The notes: a model not told the origin generated them from the sequence alone. A stretch of DNA of 34,605 nt from Clostridium prolinivorans (GCF_004011155.1 NZ_RJWG01000017.1:1-34605); one strand, 5' to 3'. Positions 1 to 7,393 are shown, counted from the stretch's first letter. A program made the numbers and translations.

Positions 1-2
1 AT

Positions 3-512
3 ATAGTAAATAGAGAATTTGATAATAGAAGTGATCTAGAAATAGTAGTAAGTGATCTTACATATGTTAATGTGGCTGGTAAATGGCATTACATATGCCT
101 ATTAATCAACCTCTTTAATAGAGAAATCGTAGGTTATTCAGCAGGCCCTAAAAAAGATGCTGAATTAGTTTATGAATCGTTTATGAGTACTAATATAAAT
201 TTAAGTAAAGTAAAAATATTCCATACTGACAGGGGCAATGAATTTAAAAATAAGATAATAGACGAAGTTATAGAAGCTTTTAAGATACAGCGTTCCTTAA
301 GCAAAAAAGGATGCCCTTATGATAATGCAGTTGCTGAAGCTGGGTATAAAATTATAAAAACAGAATTTGCATTTAATAAGATTTTTAAGAATTTGGAAGA
401 GTTTAAAAAAGAATTACGAAGTTATGTATTATGGTATAACAACAAACGTATTCATGGTTCTCTGAATTATATGACTCCAGTAGAATATCGCCTAGCAAAA
501 ATGACCGAATAA
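3..512 (+). CDS. IS3-family (IS150-like) transposase OrfB, 5'-truncated by window edge
   Basis: This is the C-terminal catalytic part of an IS3-family DDE transposase, which cuts and joins the element ends. The reading frame is open to the left edge of the window, so the start is missing; a GTG at 72 is internal. The retroviral-integrase triad is visible: the first Asp in VVSDLTYV, the second in FHTDRGNEF, and the Glu in NAVAEAGYKIIKTEF, with the usual Lys seven residues after that Glu. The terminal WYNNKRIHGSLNYMTPVEY motif is typical of IS3 OrfB. The right end of the element follows directly (517-541). I see no frameshift in the visible part, so the element may be intact to the left. Confidence 0.93.
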   Translation: MVNREFDNRSDLEIVVSDLTYVNVAGKWHYICLLINLFNREIVGYSAGPKKDAELVYESFMSTNINLSKVKIFHTDRGNEFKNKIIDEVIEAFKIQRSLSKKGCPYDNAVAEAGYKIIKTEFAFNKIFKNLEEFKKELRSYVLWYNNKRIHGSLNYMTPVEYRLAKMTE

Positions 513-516
513 AAAT

Positions 517-541
517 TGTACAAAAAAGTGTTGACAATCCA
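517..541 (+). repeat. Probable right terminal inverted repeat of the IS3-family element
   Basis: Directly after the transposase stop lies tgtacaaaaaagtgttgaca followed by atcca. Its reverse complement starts TGGATTGTCAACACTTTTTT, which has the TG...CA end and the poly-T/TGTACA pattern usual for IS3-family ends. The left end is outside the window, so pairing cannot be checked and the exact boundary may be off by a few bases. Confidence 0.6.
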
Positions 542-572
542 ATTAAATACTAATAGAAACATAGAAATAATT

Positions 573-701
573 ATGAATAATCTTAATTCAGAACTTGGGA
601 TTGAGGTTAACAGTATTGAAATAGTTAATTTAGAAGATTTCCAGCCTAATCATCAAACCGATGATAGCAACGATATTGAGGACTTTGAAATTCCATTTTA
701 A
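573..701 (+). CDS. Small hypothetical ORF next to the IS end (possible remnant)
   Basis: A 42-aa frame starting ATG at 573 and ending EDFEIPF. The same frame stays open upstream through the IS right end, to a TTG at 516 inside the element. The peptide is acidic (NHQTDDSNDIEDFE), with no recognised domain and no clear ribosome-binding site. It may be the tail of a host gene cut by the IS insertion, or a spurious frame. No function is assigned. Confidence 0.3.
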   Translation: MNNLNSELGIEVNSIEIVNLEDFQPNHQTDDSNDIEDFEIPF

Positions 702-726
702 TTTCTATAGAGGTATTGGAATAAAT

Positions 727-909
727 ATGTTTCAATATGATGATAACTTTCTATCGTTTGCTTATGAAACTTGTACTTATAATCAAATAGCTTGTACTCT
801 AGGAGTTCATACAGAGCTTGCTATGATAAAGGCACAGCTACTAAATAACAGAGGTCATAAATTAAATGTTCCTTATATACCTAATTCTAATTTTTTAGGA
901 AAAATATAG
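727..909 (+). CDS. Small hypothetical protein, 60 aa
   Basis: An ATG at 727 opens a 60-aa frame (begins MFQYDDNFLSFAYETC) that ends just before a hairpin terminator at 913-945. Upstream is a GAGG about 13 nt from the ATG, a poor ribosome-binding site. No domain is recognised. The terminator placed directly behind the stop is the best argument that the frame is real; its AT-rich composition matches its surroundings. Confidence 0.4.
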   Translation: MFQYDDNFLSFAYETCTYNQIACTLGVHTELAMIKAQLLNNRGHKLNVPYIPNSNFLGKI

Positions 910-912
910 TTA

Positions 913-950
913 AAACCACTGACTATGAATGAATCGGTGGTTTTGTTTTT
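913..950 (+). terminator. Intrinsic terminator after the 60-aa ORF
   Basis: An 8-bp perfect stem, AAAACCAC (913-920) with GTGGTTTT (938-945), has a loop of about 17 nt and is followed by GTTTTT. It ends transcription of the + strand ORF at 727-909. Confidence 0.6.
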
Positions 951-983
951 ACAGTATCAAAGATTAGAAGCTTTAATTACAAC

Positions 984-1248
984 TTAAACAAACATTTGTT
1001 GAGGTAAGCCTTTTTTCCAAAGTTTCATATACTGCAATTTTTTATTTTGCTCTTTAACCTTAGTATTTAATATAGATAAAAAATTGCTAATTTTTTCTTC
1101 TCATCAAGTGTAGATATGTAATAGCATCTTCTACTTGTACTAATAACAATTCATAAAGGAAAAGGAAAAAGTTTTCTGCAAATAAAATACCACTATTTAA
1201 TTTAAAAAGATCCGGCTTAGGCTCTTTTAGAAAATACCGCTGCTGTGT
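984..1248 (-). pseudogene. Decayed minus-strand gene fragment of unknown family
   Basis: Read on the minus strand from about 1248 to 984, three frames joined by frameshifts give a coherent peptide containing EPKPDLFKLNSGILFAENF, FLFLYELLLVQVEDAITYL, then LDEKKKLAIF and SILNTKVKEQNKKLQYMKLW, ending GLPQQMFV and a TAA at 984-986. The first frame breaks near LHL and the second shortly after LAIF. Upstream it is closed by a stop, so the 5' part is missing. The composition looks protein-like, but I do not recognise the family; an old transposon or host gene remnant is possible. Confidence 0.45.
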
Positions 1249-1420
1249 TGATTATATGAATTATTTAAATATGAAATCAAAATAATATTTTTAAAAAATT
1301 TTATAATATATAGTATAAATATTATAAACTTGCGCATATTTATATTATATATCATATCTATATCAACCTGTATGGTTAATATTTAAATTCCCAATCAGGT
1401 GATTAAATATTTAATCCAAG
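1249..1420. other. AT-rich intergenic stretch, no feature seen
   Basis: Very AT-rich DNA between the decayed gene fragment and the promoter at 1421. It contains many TATAAT-like strings that cannot be interpreted individually. I see no open frame, RNA gene or repeat array. Confidence 0.5.
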
Positions 1421-1448
1421 TTGACATTTTTGTAGAATATGATAAAAT
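1421..1448 (+). promoter_or_regulatory. Sigma-A type promoter for a possible small RNA
   Basis: TTGACA at 1421-1426, a 16-bp spacer, then TAAAAT at 1443-1448. No ORF with a credible start follows before the hairpin terminator at 1487-1514. The promoter therefore appears to drive a short untranslated transcript converging on the minus-strand gene at 1498-2025. Confidence 0.5.
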
Positions 1449-1451
1449 AAA

Positions 1452-1518
1452 GGTAGCTCATCTACCAGTTGTAGAAGGAGTTCCTGAAGACGTCTCTTTA
1501 TAAAGAGGCGTCTTTTGC
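1452..1518 (+). ncRNA. Candidate small structured RNA, about 65 nt
   Basis: Between the promoter and the terminator lie a 5-bp hairpin (GGTAG 1452-1456, CTACC 1462-1466), then an unpaired stretch containing AAGGAG, then a long terminator hairpin. The last about 20 nt are antisense to the 3' end of the minus-strand gene at 1498-2025, including its stop codon. No known RNA family is recognised. It could be a regulatory antisense RNA or only a leader. Confidence 0.35.
1487..1518 (+). terminator. Strong hairpin terminator overlapping the end of the 175-aa gene
   Basis: AAGACGTCTCTTTA (1487-1500) pairs with TAAAGAGGCGTCTT (1501-1514) with a single G-U wobble. The + strand downstream is T-rich (tttgctttatatttt). 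On the minus strand the hairpin lacks a good T-tract, so it acts mainly on + transcription. The minus-strand stop codon lies inside it. Confidence 0.6.
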
Positions 1519-2025
1519 TTTATATTTTATTTTATATTTTTCATACTCCTCAAGTTTTTTTCTCATCGTGTGGTCATGCTCTATATAAAATGCTGTTATT
1601 AACAAATTATACTTCTCTCTCTTTTCTAAGACCACCATATATCTTTCTTCCTCTAATAGTATATGAATTCTAACTGTATTTTTATAGGGTTTTTCCCATA
1701 CCTTCATTCCTGAACAAAATTCACAATTTCTTTTACAATTATAATTTTCTATAAACTTTCTTACCCATCTAATTCGCTCACATCTTCTTAAATCTGGAAC
1801 ACGTTCTCCATCTTTCAAATAATCCTGACATGTAACATGAAAAAAAGCTTCTTCTTTTCCCATCTCTATAGGGTGTTTTCTGATCGCTATTTTATTATTT
1901 TGATATATTGGAGTACTTTTAATAAAATCATTGACAAATATATCATACAATTTACTTTCATAGCTTTTCCACTCAATATTTGCATCATAAGGCTCTAATT
2001 TGGGTAACCACTCACAATTGATCAT
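1498..2025 (-). CDS. Conserved 175-aa protein, possible RNase-like (toxin-like) partner of DUF3800
   Basis: Starts ATG at 2025, 17 nt after the stop of the DUF3800 gene, behind a weak AAAGGT; the two genes form a cassette. It is charged, with conserved-looking blocks: IRKHPIEMGKEEAFFHVTCQ, RVPDLRRCERIRWVRKFIEN, and a C-terminal half, RIHILLEEERYMVVLEKRE then LLITAFYIEHDHTMRKKLE. A beta-rich C-terminus with RIH, MVVLE and LLITAFYI reminds me of BECR-fold RNases (RelE/barnase-like), but this is inference. There is no signal peptide or membrane segment. I believe the family is widespread in Firmicutes, mostly unnamed. Function not established. Confidence 0.75.
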   Translation of the reverse strand: MINCEWLPKLEPYDANIEWKSYESKLYDIFVNDFIKSTPIYQNNKIAIRKHPIEMGKEEAFFHVTCQDYLKDGERVPDLRRCERIRWVRKFIENYNCKRNCEFCSGMKVWEKPYKNTVRIHILLEEERYMVVLEKREKYNLLITAFYIEHDHTMRKKLEEYEKYKIKYKAKDASL

Positions 2026-2042
2026 ATCTAATACCTTTTAAG

Positions 2043-2756
2043 TTAAAATTCTGTATCCCATACAAATATATTGAATTTTTCCTCTCTATATAGGGTACTT
2101 TTTGTTAGCCTATATCCTGAGCGAGTCCTTATCTTTTCAATTATTTCCTGTTTTACTTCGCTTTTTTTTATATCTTGTGGAAAAAACCTATTTGCGTACC
2201 CCGTTGCCCCTATTAAAATATCAGTTATTTGCATTATTTGCACTTCATGCGATCTAATTGGCTGTATTCTTTGAATTATTTTCTTTGAAAAATCATAAAT
2301 ATCATTACAGCAAACTTCATGTAATTTCTTTGCCCTATAACTTGAATTCGTATCTTTTATATCTATATAAACCTCATATTTATCTCTAGGATTAAAAATT
2401 ATTTTTAACATGTTAAAATACATTTTATAATACCATTCATCATGAGTTTGGTTAAAAGCCTTATGATTCAATTTACTTTTATCAGGCACAACCAAACATC
2501 TAAAATGTAAATCATCGTCATCAAAAAAATAATCTACTATATCCATATATATTTGTTTCTTCACTGGTGCAACTTTTGTCCATTTTAACTCTGAATTTGG
2601 ATTTACACCATTCCTTTCTTTAATAGCTCTTATTCTATTATTTATTTCTTTTACTTTATTTTGAGGACACCACACTGCTCCTAACACCATAACATTTATA
2701 CCGTCATTTTCCAAGTGACAGCTTTCATCACAATATATATTATATAATATACTCAC
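2043..2756 (-). CDS. DUF3800 domain protein (RNase H-like fold predicted)
   Basis: A 237-aa protein starting GTG at 2756 behind AAAGGTGGTGAATGT. The N-terminal YNIYCDESCH matches the Y-x-DES signature that opens DUF3800 proteins, and QIMQITDILIGATGYANR near the C-terminus matches their QxADxxxGA motif. The acidic residues (Asp9, Glu10 and the late Asp) fit the metal-binding site suggested for this RNase H-like family. DUF3800 genes are common in phages and defence-rich islands; their activity is not well characterised. It is the first gene of a two-gene cassette with the 175-aa protein downstream. Just upstream is a short relic resembling HsdM, so the cassette sits in a former restriction-modification locus. 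Confidence 0.85.
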   Translation of the reverse strand: MSILYNIYCDESCHLENDGINVMVLGAVWCPQNKVKEINNRIRAIKERNGVNPNSELKWTKVAPVKKQIYMDIVDYFFDDDDLHFRCLVVPDKSKLNHKAFNQTHDEWYYKMYFNMLKIIFNPRDKYEVYIDIKDTNSSYRAKKLHEVCCNDIYDFSKKIIQRIQPIRSHEVQIMQITDILIGATGYANRFFPQDIKKSEVKQEIIEKIRTRSGYRLTKSTLYREEKFNIFVWDTEF

Positions 2757-2789
2757 ACATTCACCACCTTTTATGAAATTAATAACTTT

Positions 2790-2918
2790 TTATAAAATAT
2801 CTAATATTGATTTGAAGTTTTCCAATACTGCTTATAAGTTCTCAATAATATCATTAGCAAGTTTATCAGGATCGGGCAGATTATCTAAATCAACTAAACT
2901 CTTATCCTTAATCCATGA
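2790..2918 (-). pseudogene. Relic of the C-terminus of a type I restriction methylase (HsdM-like)
   Basis: On the minus strand an open frame reads SWIKDKSLVDLDNLPDPDK then LANDIIENL, followed by TAA and, in the same frame, AVLENFKSILDIL and another TAA at 2790-2792. The pattern DLDNLPDP..LA..I(I/V)E.L..AL..F is what I recall at the C-terminus of many HsdM N6-adenine methylases. Everything upstream is gone (a stop directly precedes it), and one internal nonsense codon is present. Short match, so moderate confidence. Confidence 0.45.
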
Positions 2919-3139
2919 TCAATTATACTATATATAAAAATTAAATTCTATAAATGAACAAATGCTGTTCTCAAGTTTCATATTGATGAACGTATTCATT
3001 AACAACCTAATACATGAACTCCTATACCTTCCCACAAATCCCCATTATATTTTTATCCCCCAACTTATATTTGCCAAAAAGTGCACCCCCGGGGGTTCAA
3101 ATTCCTTCAAAACCTTAGTCTACGGAAACATAAAACACA
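2919..3139. other. Intergenic region without a supported gene
   Basis: Low-complexity AT-rich sequence with a local GC block (accccccgggggt-like, around 3080-3095). Two short + strand frames exist but have neither a ribosome-binding site nor protein-like composition. A TTCAAAT string near 3096 resembles a tRNA T-loop, but the flanks do not pair. Confidence 0.5.
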
Positions 3140-3163
3140 CAAAAGAAAAAGGGGCAAATTGCC
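3140..3163 (-). terminator. Intrinsic terminator downstream of the GIY-YIG gene
   Basis: On the minus strand GGGCA-ATT-TGCCC (3163-3151) is followed by CCTTTTTCTTTT. This is a compact hairpin with a T-tract. It would end the transcript carrying the GIY-YIG gene (3377-4219), leaving a 3' region of about 210 nt. Confidence 0.6.
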
Positions 3164-3176
3164 CAAGCCTTTGATT

Positions 3177-3368
3177 TCAAGCTATTTCTTCTCTATCTTC
3201 ACCACACACTCCACATGGCACGAGCCGCTTGGATTGATGTCTTGGGCTGATTTTCTGCACCTTACGTTTACGGGAACATGTCAATGGGTTTTTGGCTGTT
3301 TTTAAAAAAACCGAGGTTCGTGGGAACATATCAATATGTAGCGATTCATTGTTAATATAAGTTTGCAT
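3177..3368 (-). CDS. Doubtful 63-aa ORF between the GIY-YIG gene and its terminator
   Basis: A basic peptide with a CGVCGED motif near its C-terminus, starting only 9 nt past the GIY-YIG stop and ending just before the terminator. The TTG/ATG start lacks a ribosome-binding site. The two-Cys motif could be half a zinc ribbon from a decayed gene. No family recognised; a spurious frame in the 3' untranslated region is equally likely. Confidence 0.2.
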   Translation of the reverse strand: MQTYINNESLHIDMFPRTSVFLKTAKNPLTCSRKRKVQKISPRHQSKRLVPCGVCGEDREEIA

Positions 3369-3376
3369 ACAACAAT

Positions 3377-4219
3377 TTAGTTTGAATTCAATCCAAACGT
3401 TTTCGTCCCCAATTTTGCTTTTGTTATTTGCTCAAGTTGTATCACTTGTTCGCGCAAAGAAGAATTCGGAAGAACATTCAATATACTAAACTGGAATTTT
3501 TTATACCTCACAGGATCATTAGTCAATAAATCAACAAGTATTTTATTCCCCCCATGTTTTGTGTGCACATAGTCGCTCCACCTGCCCCAGATACCGTCTT
3601 TACCATAGGCAGAACCTACATATTGTTGCCCATTTGTTGTATCAAGGATTAAATATACTCCATAAACATTCGATAGCATCATTTTCCACTGCCTATTCAC
3701 ATCTGGATTTTTTATTATTTTTTCTAGCTCATCGAACATTAAAATGACATTTTCATATCCCAAAAATGTTTTTGCAAATCCCTTTGGTAAAATTTCAATT
3801 ACATCTTTATCAAGTTTTTTCTGACACCAAGAAACTGTAGAACTGCCCCAATCGATGACTAACCTTTCTTCTAATTCACTTAATGAATAGTCCCTAATTA
3901 AATCATAGAAATAAAAAGGTCCTGCCCCCCAATTTTCTAAAATAATAATAGGATTAAGCACGTCTGGAAGCTTTGAGACTTTCTGCACTTTATTCACTTT
4001 ATAAACCCCTTGTAAAAGGGCTTTTCTGCCTTCTAATGCACGAAATACAATTATATATTCTGTATCTTTAAAAACATTTGTTTTTTGATATGATTGATAT
4101 AATTCAAAATGACCTGCTTCAATTATATTTCTGATTTCATTTCTGTCGGTCGTATGCCTAACTACTTTTATTCTATTGTTGGTAAATCCTTTTAGTTGAA
4201 GAATGTCAGACAGTTTCAC
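3377..4219 (-). CDS. GIY-YIG nuclease-domain protein, 280 aa
   Basis: Starts GTG at 4219, nine bases after a good AAAAGGAG. The C-terminal domain carries the GIY-YIG core: GVYLI at 187-191, QYVGSA at 199-204, and Arg213 in IWGRW as the usual catalytic Arg, with Glu residues near 261-267 (LREQVIQLEQ) available as metal ligand. The N-terminal about 170 residues form a separate beta-rich domain of unknown role (EYIIVFRALEGRKALLQGVY), which may bind DNA or sense a ligand. GIY-YIG enzymes cut DNA in repair, restriction and mobile elements; the exact job here is not known. It is a single gene with its own terminator at 3140-3163. Confidence 0.82.
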   Translation of the reverse strand: MKLSDILQLKGFTNNRIKVVRHTTDRNEIRNIIEAGHFELYQSYQKTNVFKDTEYIIVFRALEGRKALLQGVYKVNKVQKVSKLPDVLNPIIILENWGAGPFYFYDLIRDYSLSELEERLVIDWGSSTVSWCQKKLDKDVIEILPKGFAKTFLGYENVILMFDELEKIIKNPDVNRQWKMMLSNVYGVYLILDTTNGQQYVGSAYGKDGIWGRWSDYVHTKHGGNKILVDLLTNDPVRYKKFQFSILNVLPNSSLREQVIQLEQITKAKLGTKTFGLNSN

Positions 4220-4270
4220 TTCATTAACTCCTTTTAATTATAGTCATTATTATTCGTAGGAATATTGTTG

Positions 4271-5404
4271 TCACTTAAAAAAATTATGAGCACCTTCAAG
4301 CGTTTTAGTTGCCTTGAAGTATAGATTATGAATATCACCATAATCTACTTTTTCTTCCCCTTCTCCTTGGTATGGTACTCTTATTAAATGCCTTGACAGA
4401 TCTTGCAGTATTCTATTAGCATCAATTATTTTTAATATATTTCGCTCCTTGAGACCTTCATTGCACAGTTTTTTTACAGCGTCAATATCTTCCTGCAAAG
4501 GCTTATAATCCACATACTTCTCAACTCCTGATAATACAGTTACTATCCCAAATAAATTATTTTCATCATAAGCATCCCATCTTGGATGATTCTTATCAAT
4601 AAGCTCAATATATCTATCATCAGACACAATACTATAAAGCTGTAACGCACTGGACTGGATAGCATGGGAAAAGTTGTGAATTTTGTCTTTAGGAATTTTG
4701 CTGTATATTTCAGTCCTTAAATCATACCTTTCTTTTGGTGTCATCGCAGGTTTCAATTGGTATGGATCTATACTTTCAACTAATTGAATAATCTCTTCTT
4801 TTGAAAGCATATTTTTATTTTCATGATTATCCCCAGCACTTTCTTCATTTGAATCTTTTGCTCCTTTGTCAATATAAATCGGTATCTTCAAGGTATCTCC
4901 CGCTTTGATAATGTTAGGGTCAGTAATGTTGTTAATCTCTAGAACTTGTTTGGCATACCATTCATAATTCATTCTGAAATGCTCATTCATAAAGTAAGGG
5001 TTGATAACGTCAACCAACGTATCTCCTGATTGAATGGTTATTTCCCGTACCTCTTTTAGCTCCCAGACATCATTCGGGCGGTCAGCAATGCCAATCCCCG
5101 AAATTGAAACTACTTTGTCACGATCAAAATATTCTTCGGATGGTATTATCTTTTGCCCATTTTCGACTACATACCAAATGCCGGTAGTTTCGTTAATATA
5201 CCGTCCTGTATCCTCATCATAAGTATATCCCTCAAGCGGTTCAACCTTTTCCTCAGTTAAGATCTTTCCTCCAGTGTCTACTATAATTTTACTGCCATCC
5301 GGTAATGTTTTTTCTCGTGTTTCTTCTACTTCTCCACATCCAACAAGGTTGATCATTGCTAAACATAATACAAGCAGAAAACTTATGAATTTCAACTGAA
5401 TCAC
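4271..5404 (-). CDS. Secreted lipoprotein with a LysM domain
   Basis: A 377-aa protein starting GTG at 5404. It has a lipoprotein signal: MIQLKF, a hydrophobic stretch, then the lipobox LVGC at about residues 20-23, so Cys23 should be lipidated and the protein anchored outside the membrane. Residues about 60-110 look like short repeats of the kind YTYDEDTGRYINETTG. A LysM-like segment follows at about 124-176 (TIQSGDTLVDVIN ... LEINNITDPNIIKAGDTLKIP), which would bind peptidoglycan. The C-terminal 190 residues are helical and unassigned. The ribosome-binding site is weak (GAGGTAGAG, long spacer). Monocistronic; role probably at the cell envelope. Confidence 0.8.
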   Translation of the reverse strand: MIQLKFISFLLVLCLAMINLVGCGEVEETREKTLPDGSKIIVDTGGKILTEEKVEPLEGYTYDEDTGRYINETTGIWYVVENGQKIIPSEEYFDRDKVVSISGIGIADRPNDVWELKEVREITIQSGDTLVDVINPYFMNEHFRMNYEWYAKQVLEINNITDPNIIKAGDTLKIPIYIDKGAKDSNEESAGDNHENKNMLSKEEIIQLVESIDPYQLKPAMTPKERYDLRTEIYSKIPKDKIHNFSHAIQSSALQLYSIVSDDRYIELIDKNHPRWDAYDENNLFGIVTVLSGVEKYVDYKPLQEDIDAVKKLCNEGLKERNILKIIDANRILQDLSRHLIRVPYQGEGEEKVDYGDIHNLYFKATKTLEGAHNFFK

Positions 5405-5618
5405 CCCAAGCCACTCTACCTCAAAACATATTTTTATTATGATAAATAGTTAATCTCAAGAATTGTATCCAGTTTTTCCACATTAAACATGGTACTTATG
5501 GTCTCCGTAATTGAAAGTTTGTTTATCTTCTCTCTTGCCGGTCCAGTTTCTATTTAGAAAATTCGAAAAACCATTCTATACAGTTGTTCTTGGCTCTTCC
5601 ATATCATTTTTCTGCAAC
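5405..5618. other. Intergenic region, nothing supported
   Basis: A gap of about 214 bp between the lipoprotein start and the glycosylase stop. A + strand frame here has no ribosome-binding site and no protein-like pattern. No clear terminator is seen for the glycosylase gene. Confidence 0.4.
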
Positions 5619-6353
5619 TTATACTCTCTTCTTGCATTCAGAATTAATAATACATTCGCTACAATTCGGATTATTCGGTCTGCACCAGGTACGCCCAATC
5701 TCCCAGCATGAAAAATCTATTATCCCTGGAAACTTAGGATTTAACTCTCTTGCCTTATAGATGATCGAATCTAAATCAGCATTACTATCAACCAGCCCGG
5801 TCCGTCGCATTACCCTTAAAATATGTACGTCTGGTGATATGTCAATTGAGTAATAATCCGAAAACGGAATCTTAAATTGCCTGGCAAGAATATTGGCTGC
5901 CATTGTAGCAATTTTTTTGCCGCTTCCTTTAAACTGCAAGAATTCATAAACTACTTTTGCGCTGCTAGGATTGTTGCTCCATATTCGCGAAGCATCCCCA
6001 TTATACTTTACTTTAATATCCTGAATTGCAGAATAAAATACCTCCGCCATTGTATCGTTAAATCTATGCAAGACATTTCTATTAAAAATATTCTTGTACT
6101 CTTCAAGTGAAACGCTGGCTAAATCATCAATTTTAAAGCTTCCTATAATCTCCCTTATTCTAAAGGGAATTGACCACGCTCGCTCCGCTTTAATCTGCCT
6201 ATCCATCAAGCAGGCTAAAACAAAAGCATGGGGCGTGTTTTCAATATCGTTAAGAAATTTATCTTGTTCTATGTCATTAACAAAAGGAATAAGATGTCTT
6301 TCTGAATCACTAAATCGTGCTTTTCCTATTGTTACAAGCAAGTGTTCCGCCAT
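5619..6353 (-). CDS. Endonuclease III-like DNA glycosylase (HhH-GPD, [4Fe-4S])
   Basis: A 244-aa protein starting ATG at 6353, after AAAGGTGATAAT. It has the C-terminal Fe-S loop of EndoIII-type enzymes: Cys224, Cys231, Cys234 and Cys240 with exact C-x6-C-x2-C-x5-C spacing. The helix-hairpin-helix is FKGSGKKIATMAANIL at 141-156, with Lys146/147 where EndoIII has its catalytic Lys, and SPDVHILRVMRRTGL supplies the Asp (175) of the HhH-GPD site. It should remove damaged bases from DNA. The sequence is divergent from standard Nth, and the N-terminal 110 residues are unusual, so the substrate may differ; MutY is less likely since its extra domain is missing. Confidence 0.85.
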   Translation of the reverse strand: MAEHLLVTIGKARFSDSERHLIPFVNDIEQDKFLNDIENTPHAFVLACLMDRQIKAERAWSIPFRIREIIGSFKIDDLASVSLEEYKNIFNRNVLHRFNDTMAEVFYSAIQDIKVKYNGDASRIWSNNPSSAKVVYEFLQFKGSGKKIATMAANILARQFKIPFSDYYSIDISPDVHILRVMRRTGLVDSNADLDSIIYKARELNPKFPGIIDFSCWEIGRTWCRPNNPNCSECIINSECKKRV

Positions 6354-6390
6354 ATTATCACCTTTCCATAGCTTTTCCTCAAGCTTAGCA

Positions 6391-6737
6391 CTAAACTTTA
6401 TCTTTTAATCTGATAAGGTTTCCCGGCAGTGCTTCAAACATATCCGGGTAATGCCCACACCTCGCCCTAATCTGTGTATATTCCGCCTTACTGCCATCCT
6501 TTTTTAAATACAGCCTACGCCTATATACTCATCGGCAAGTTCAGCTGCATGCATCGTTTTGTTTTCTGCCTCTGATAAGACAATTCTCATGGCTTCATGA
6601 AGTGTATAGTTAGACATTTCATTCATGTCAATTCCTGTATCAGTTAAATTGTTTTCATCATATTTTAAGACTATATAAACTGGTTTATTATCTTTAAGCA
6701 GAACGACTTTTCCGTTTAAATAAGCTGAACACCTCAT
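6391..6737 (-). pseudogene. Frameshifted antitoxin-like / winged-helix (HARE-like) gene
   Basis: The first frame (6737-6504) has KVVLLKDNKPVYIVLKYDE, the strand pattern of Phd/YefM-type antitoxins, then TLHEAMRIVLSEAENKTMHA and AAELADE. It then runs into nonsense and stops. A one-base shift after ADE restores RRRLYLKKDGSKAEYTQIRA then RCGHYPDMFEALPGNLIRLK, ending at a TAG at 6391-6393. Together these match a common small regulator whose C-terminal half is a HARE-type winged helix. The N-terminus is also lost: its first residues lie inside the end of the decayed sirtuin gene, suggesting a deletion fused the two. Not expected to be functional. Confidence 0.6.
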
Positions 6738-7393
6738 CTGCCTTTTTATGAATGTTTATTTCAGCAATTTTATCGAATTGTGTCGGATTAGGATTAATAT
6801 GTACTATTTTTGCGTATTTTAAAATGTAATTAAAATAAACACCACTATAACAACCTTGTGCACCAATTATTATGACTAATTCAGCTTTGGAAATCCATTC
6901 TCTCGCTTTTCTAACATCTTCACTTAGTAGTCCAACATGGCTACGAACCGGAAATGCTGATATTGCTCCACTACATTTTTTGCAACGTGGAATTTTTCTC
7001 TGATTCCAAATATGAACATTATTGTATTGCTCTCCACACTTGATACACTGATTCACACCAAAACTCCCTTGTATTTCAGCAACATTTTTCGAACCTGCCA
7101 GGAAATGAAGACAGTCAATATTAGTAGTAATTATACCTTGAATCTTACCGCCATTTTCTAATGCAGCCAATTTTCTATGCGTGATAGTTGGACCGTTTTC
7201 AAAATATATTTTAAAAGATTTTCCAAGCTATTTTGTAATAATGATTGGGTGCAACTAGAAGTATTACCTGTGACATTATTTGCATAACTTCTAAAACATT
7301 CATGTGCTGCATATCTTTAATACCTGCTGATATAGAAATTTCAGCACCTGTTATTACTACTGTGTATTTACTTTTTTCTATATAATCCTGCAA
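6694..7393 (-). pseudogene. Decayed Sir2-family NAD-dependent deacetylase (sirtuin)
   Basis: Two frames make one sirtuin. The first, 7393-7211, has YTVVITGAEISISAGI (usual GAGIS changed to GAEIS). A frameshift near WKIF leads into FENGPTITHRKLAALENGG, then GIITTNIDCLHFLAGSKN, IQGSFGVNQCIKCGEQY and a second Cys pair CKKC for zinc. The catalytic His of the HGS motif is Gln here (IQGS). The C-terminus runs AELVIIIGAQGCYSGVY to KADEVF, where it merges with the next decayed gene. The nitroreductase stop lies about 40 nt upstream, so it was probably the last gene of the MarR operon. The frameshift and the active-site loss both argue for a dead gene. Confidence 0.75.

Noticed and set aside
3075-3115. 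tRNA-like T-arm (GGGGTTCAAATTCC) near 3090
   Set aside because: The TTCAAAT loop is present, but the flanking bases do not form the 5-bp T stem and no anticodon or acceptor stem can be drawn.
2962-3305. Two + strand frames of 70-74 aa in the intergenic region before the GIY-YIG gene
   Set aside because: No ribosome-binding site, overlap each other and a minus-strand terminator, and composition is not protein-like.
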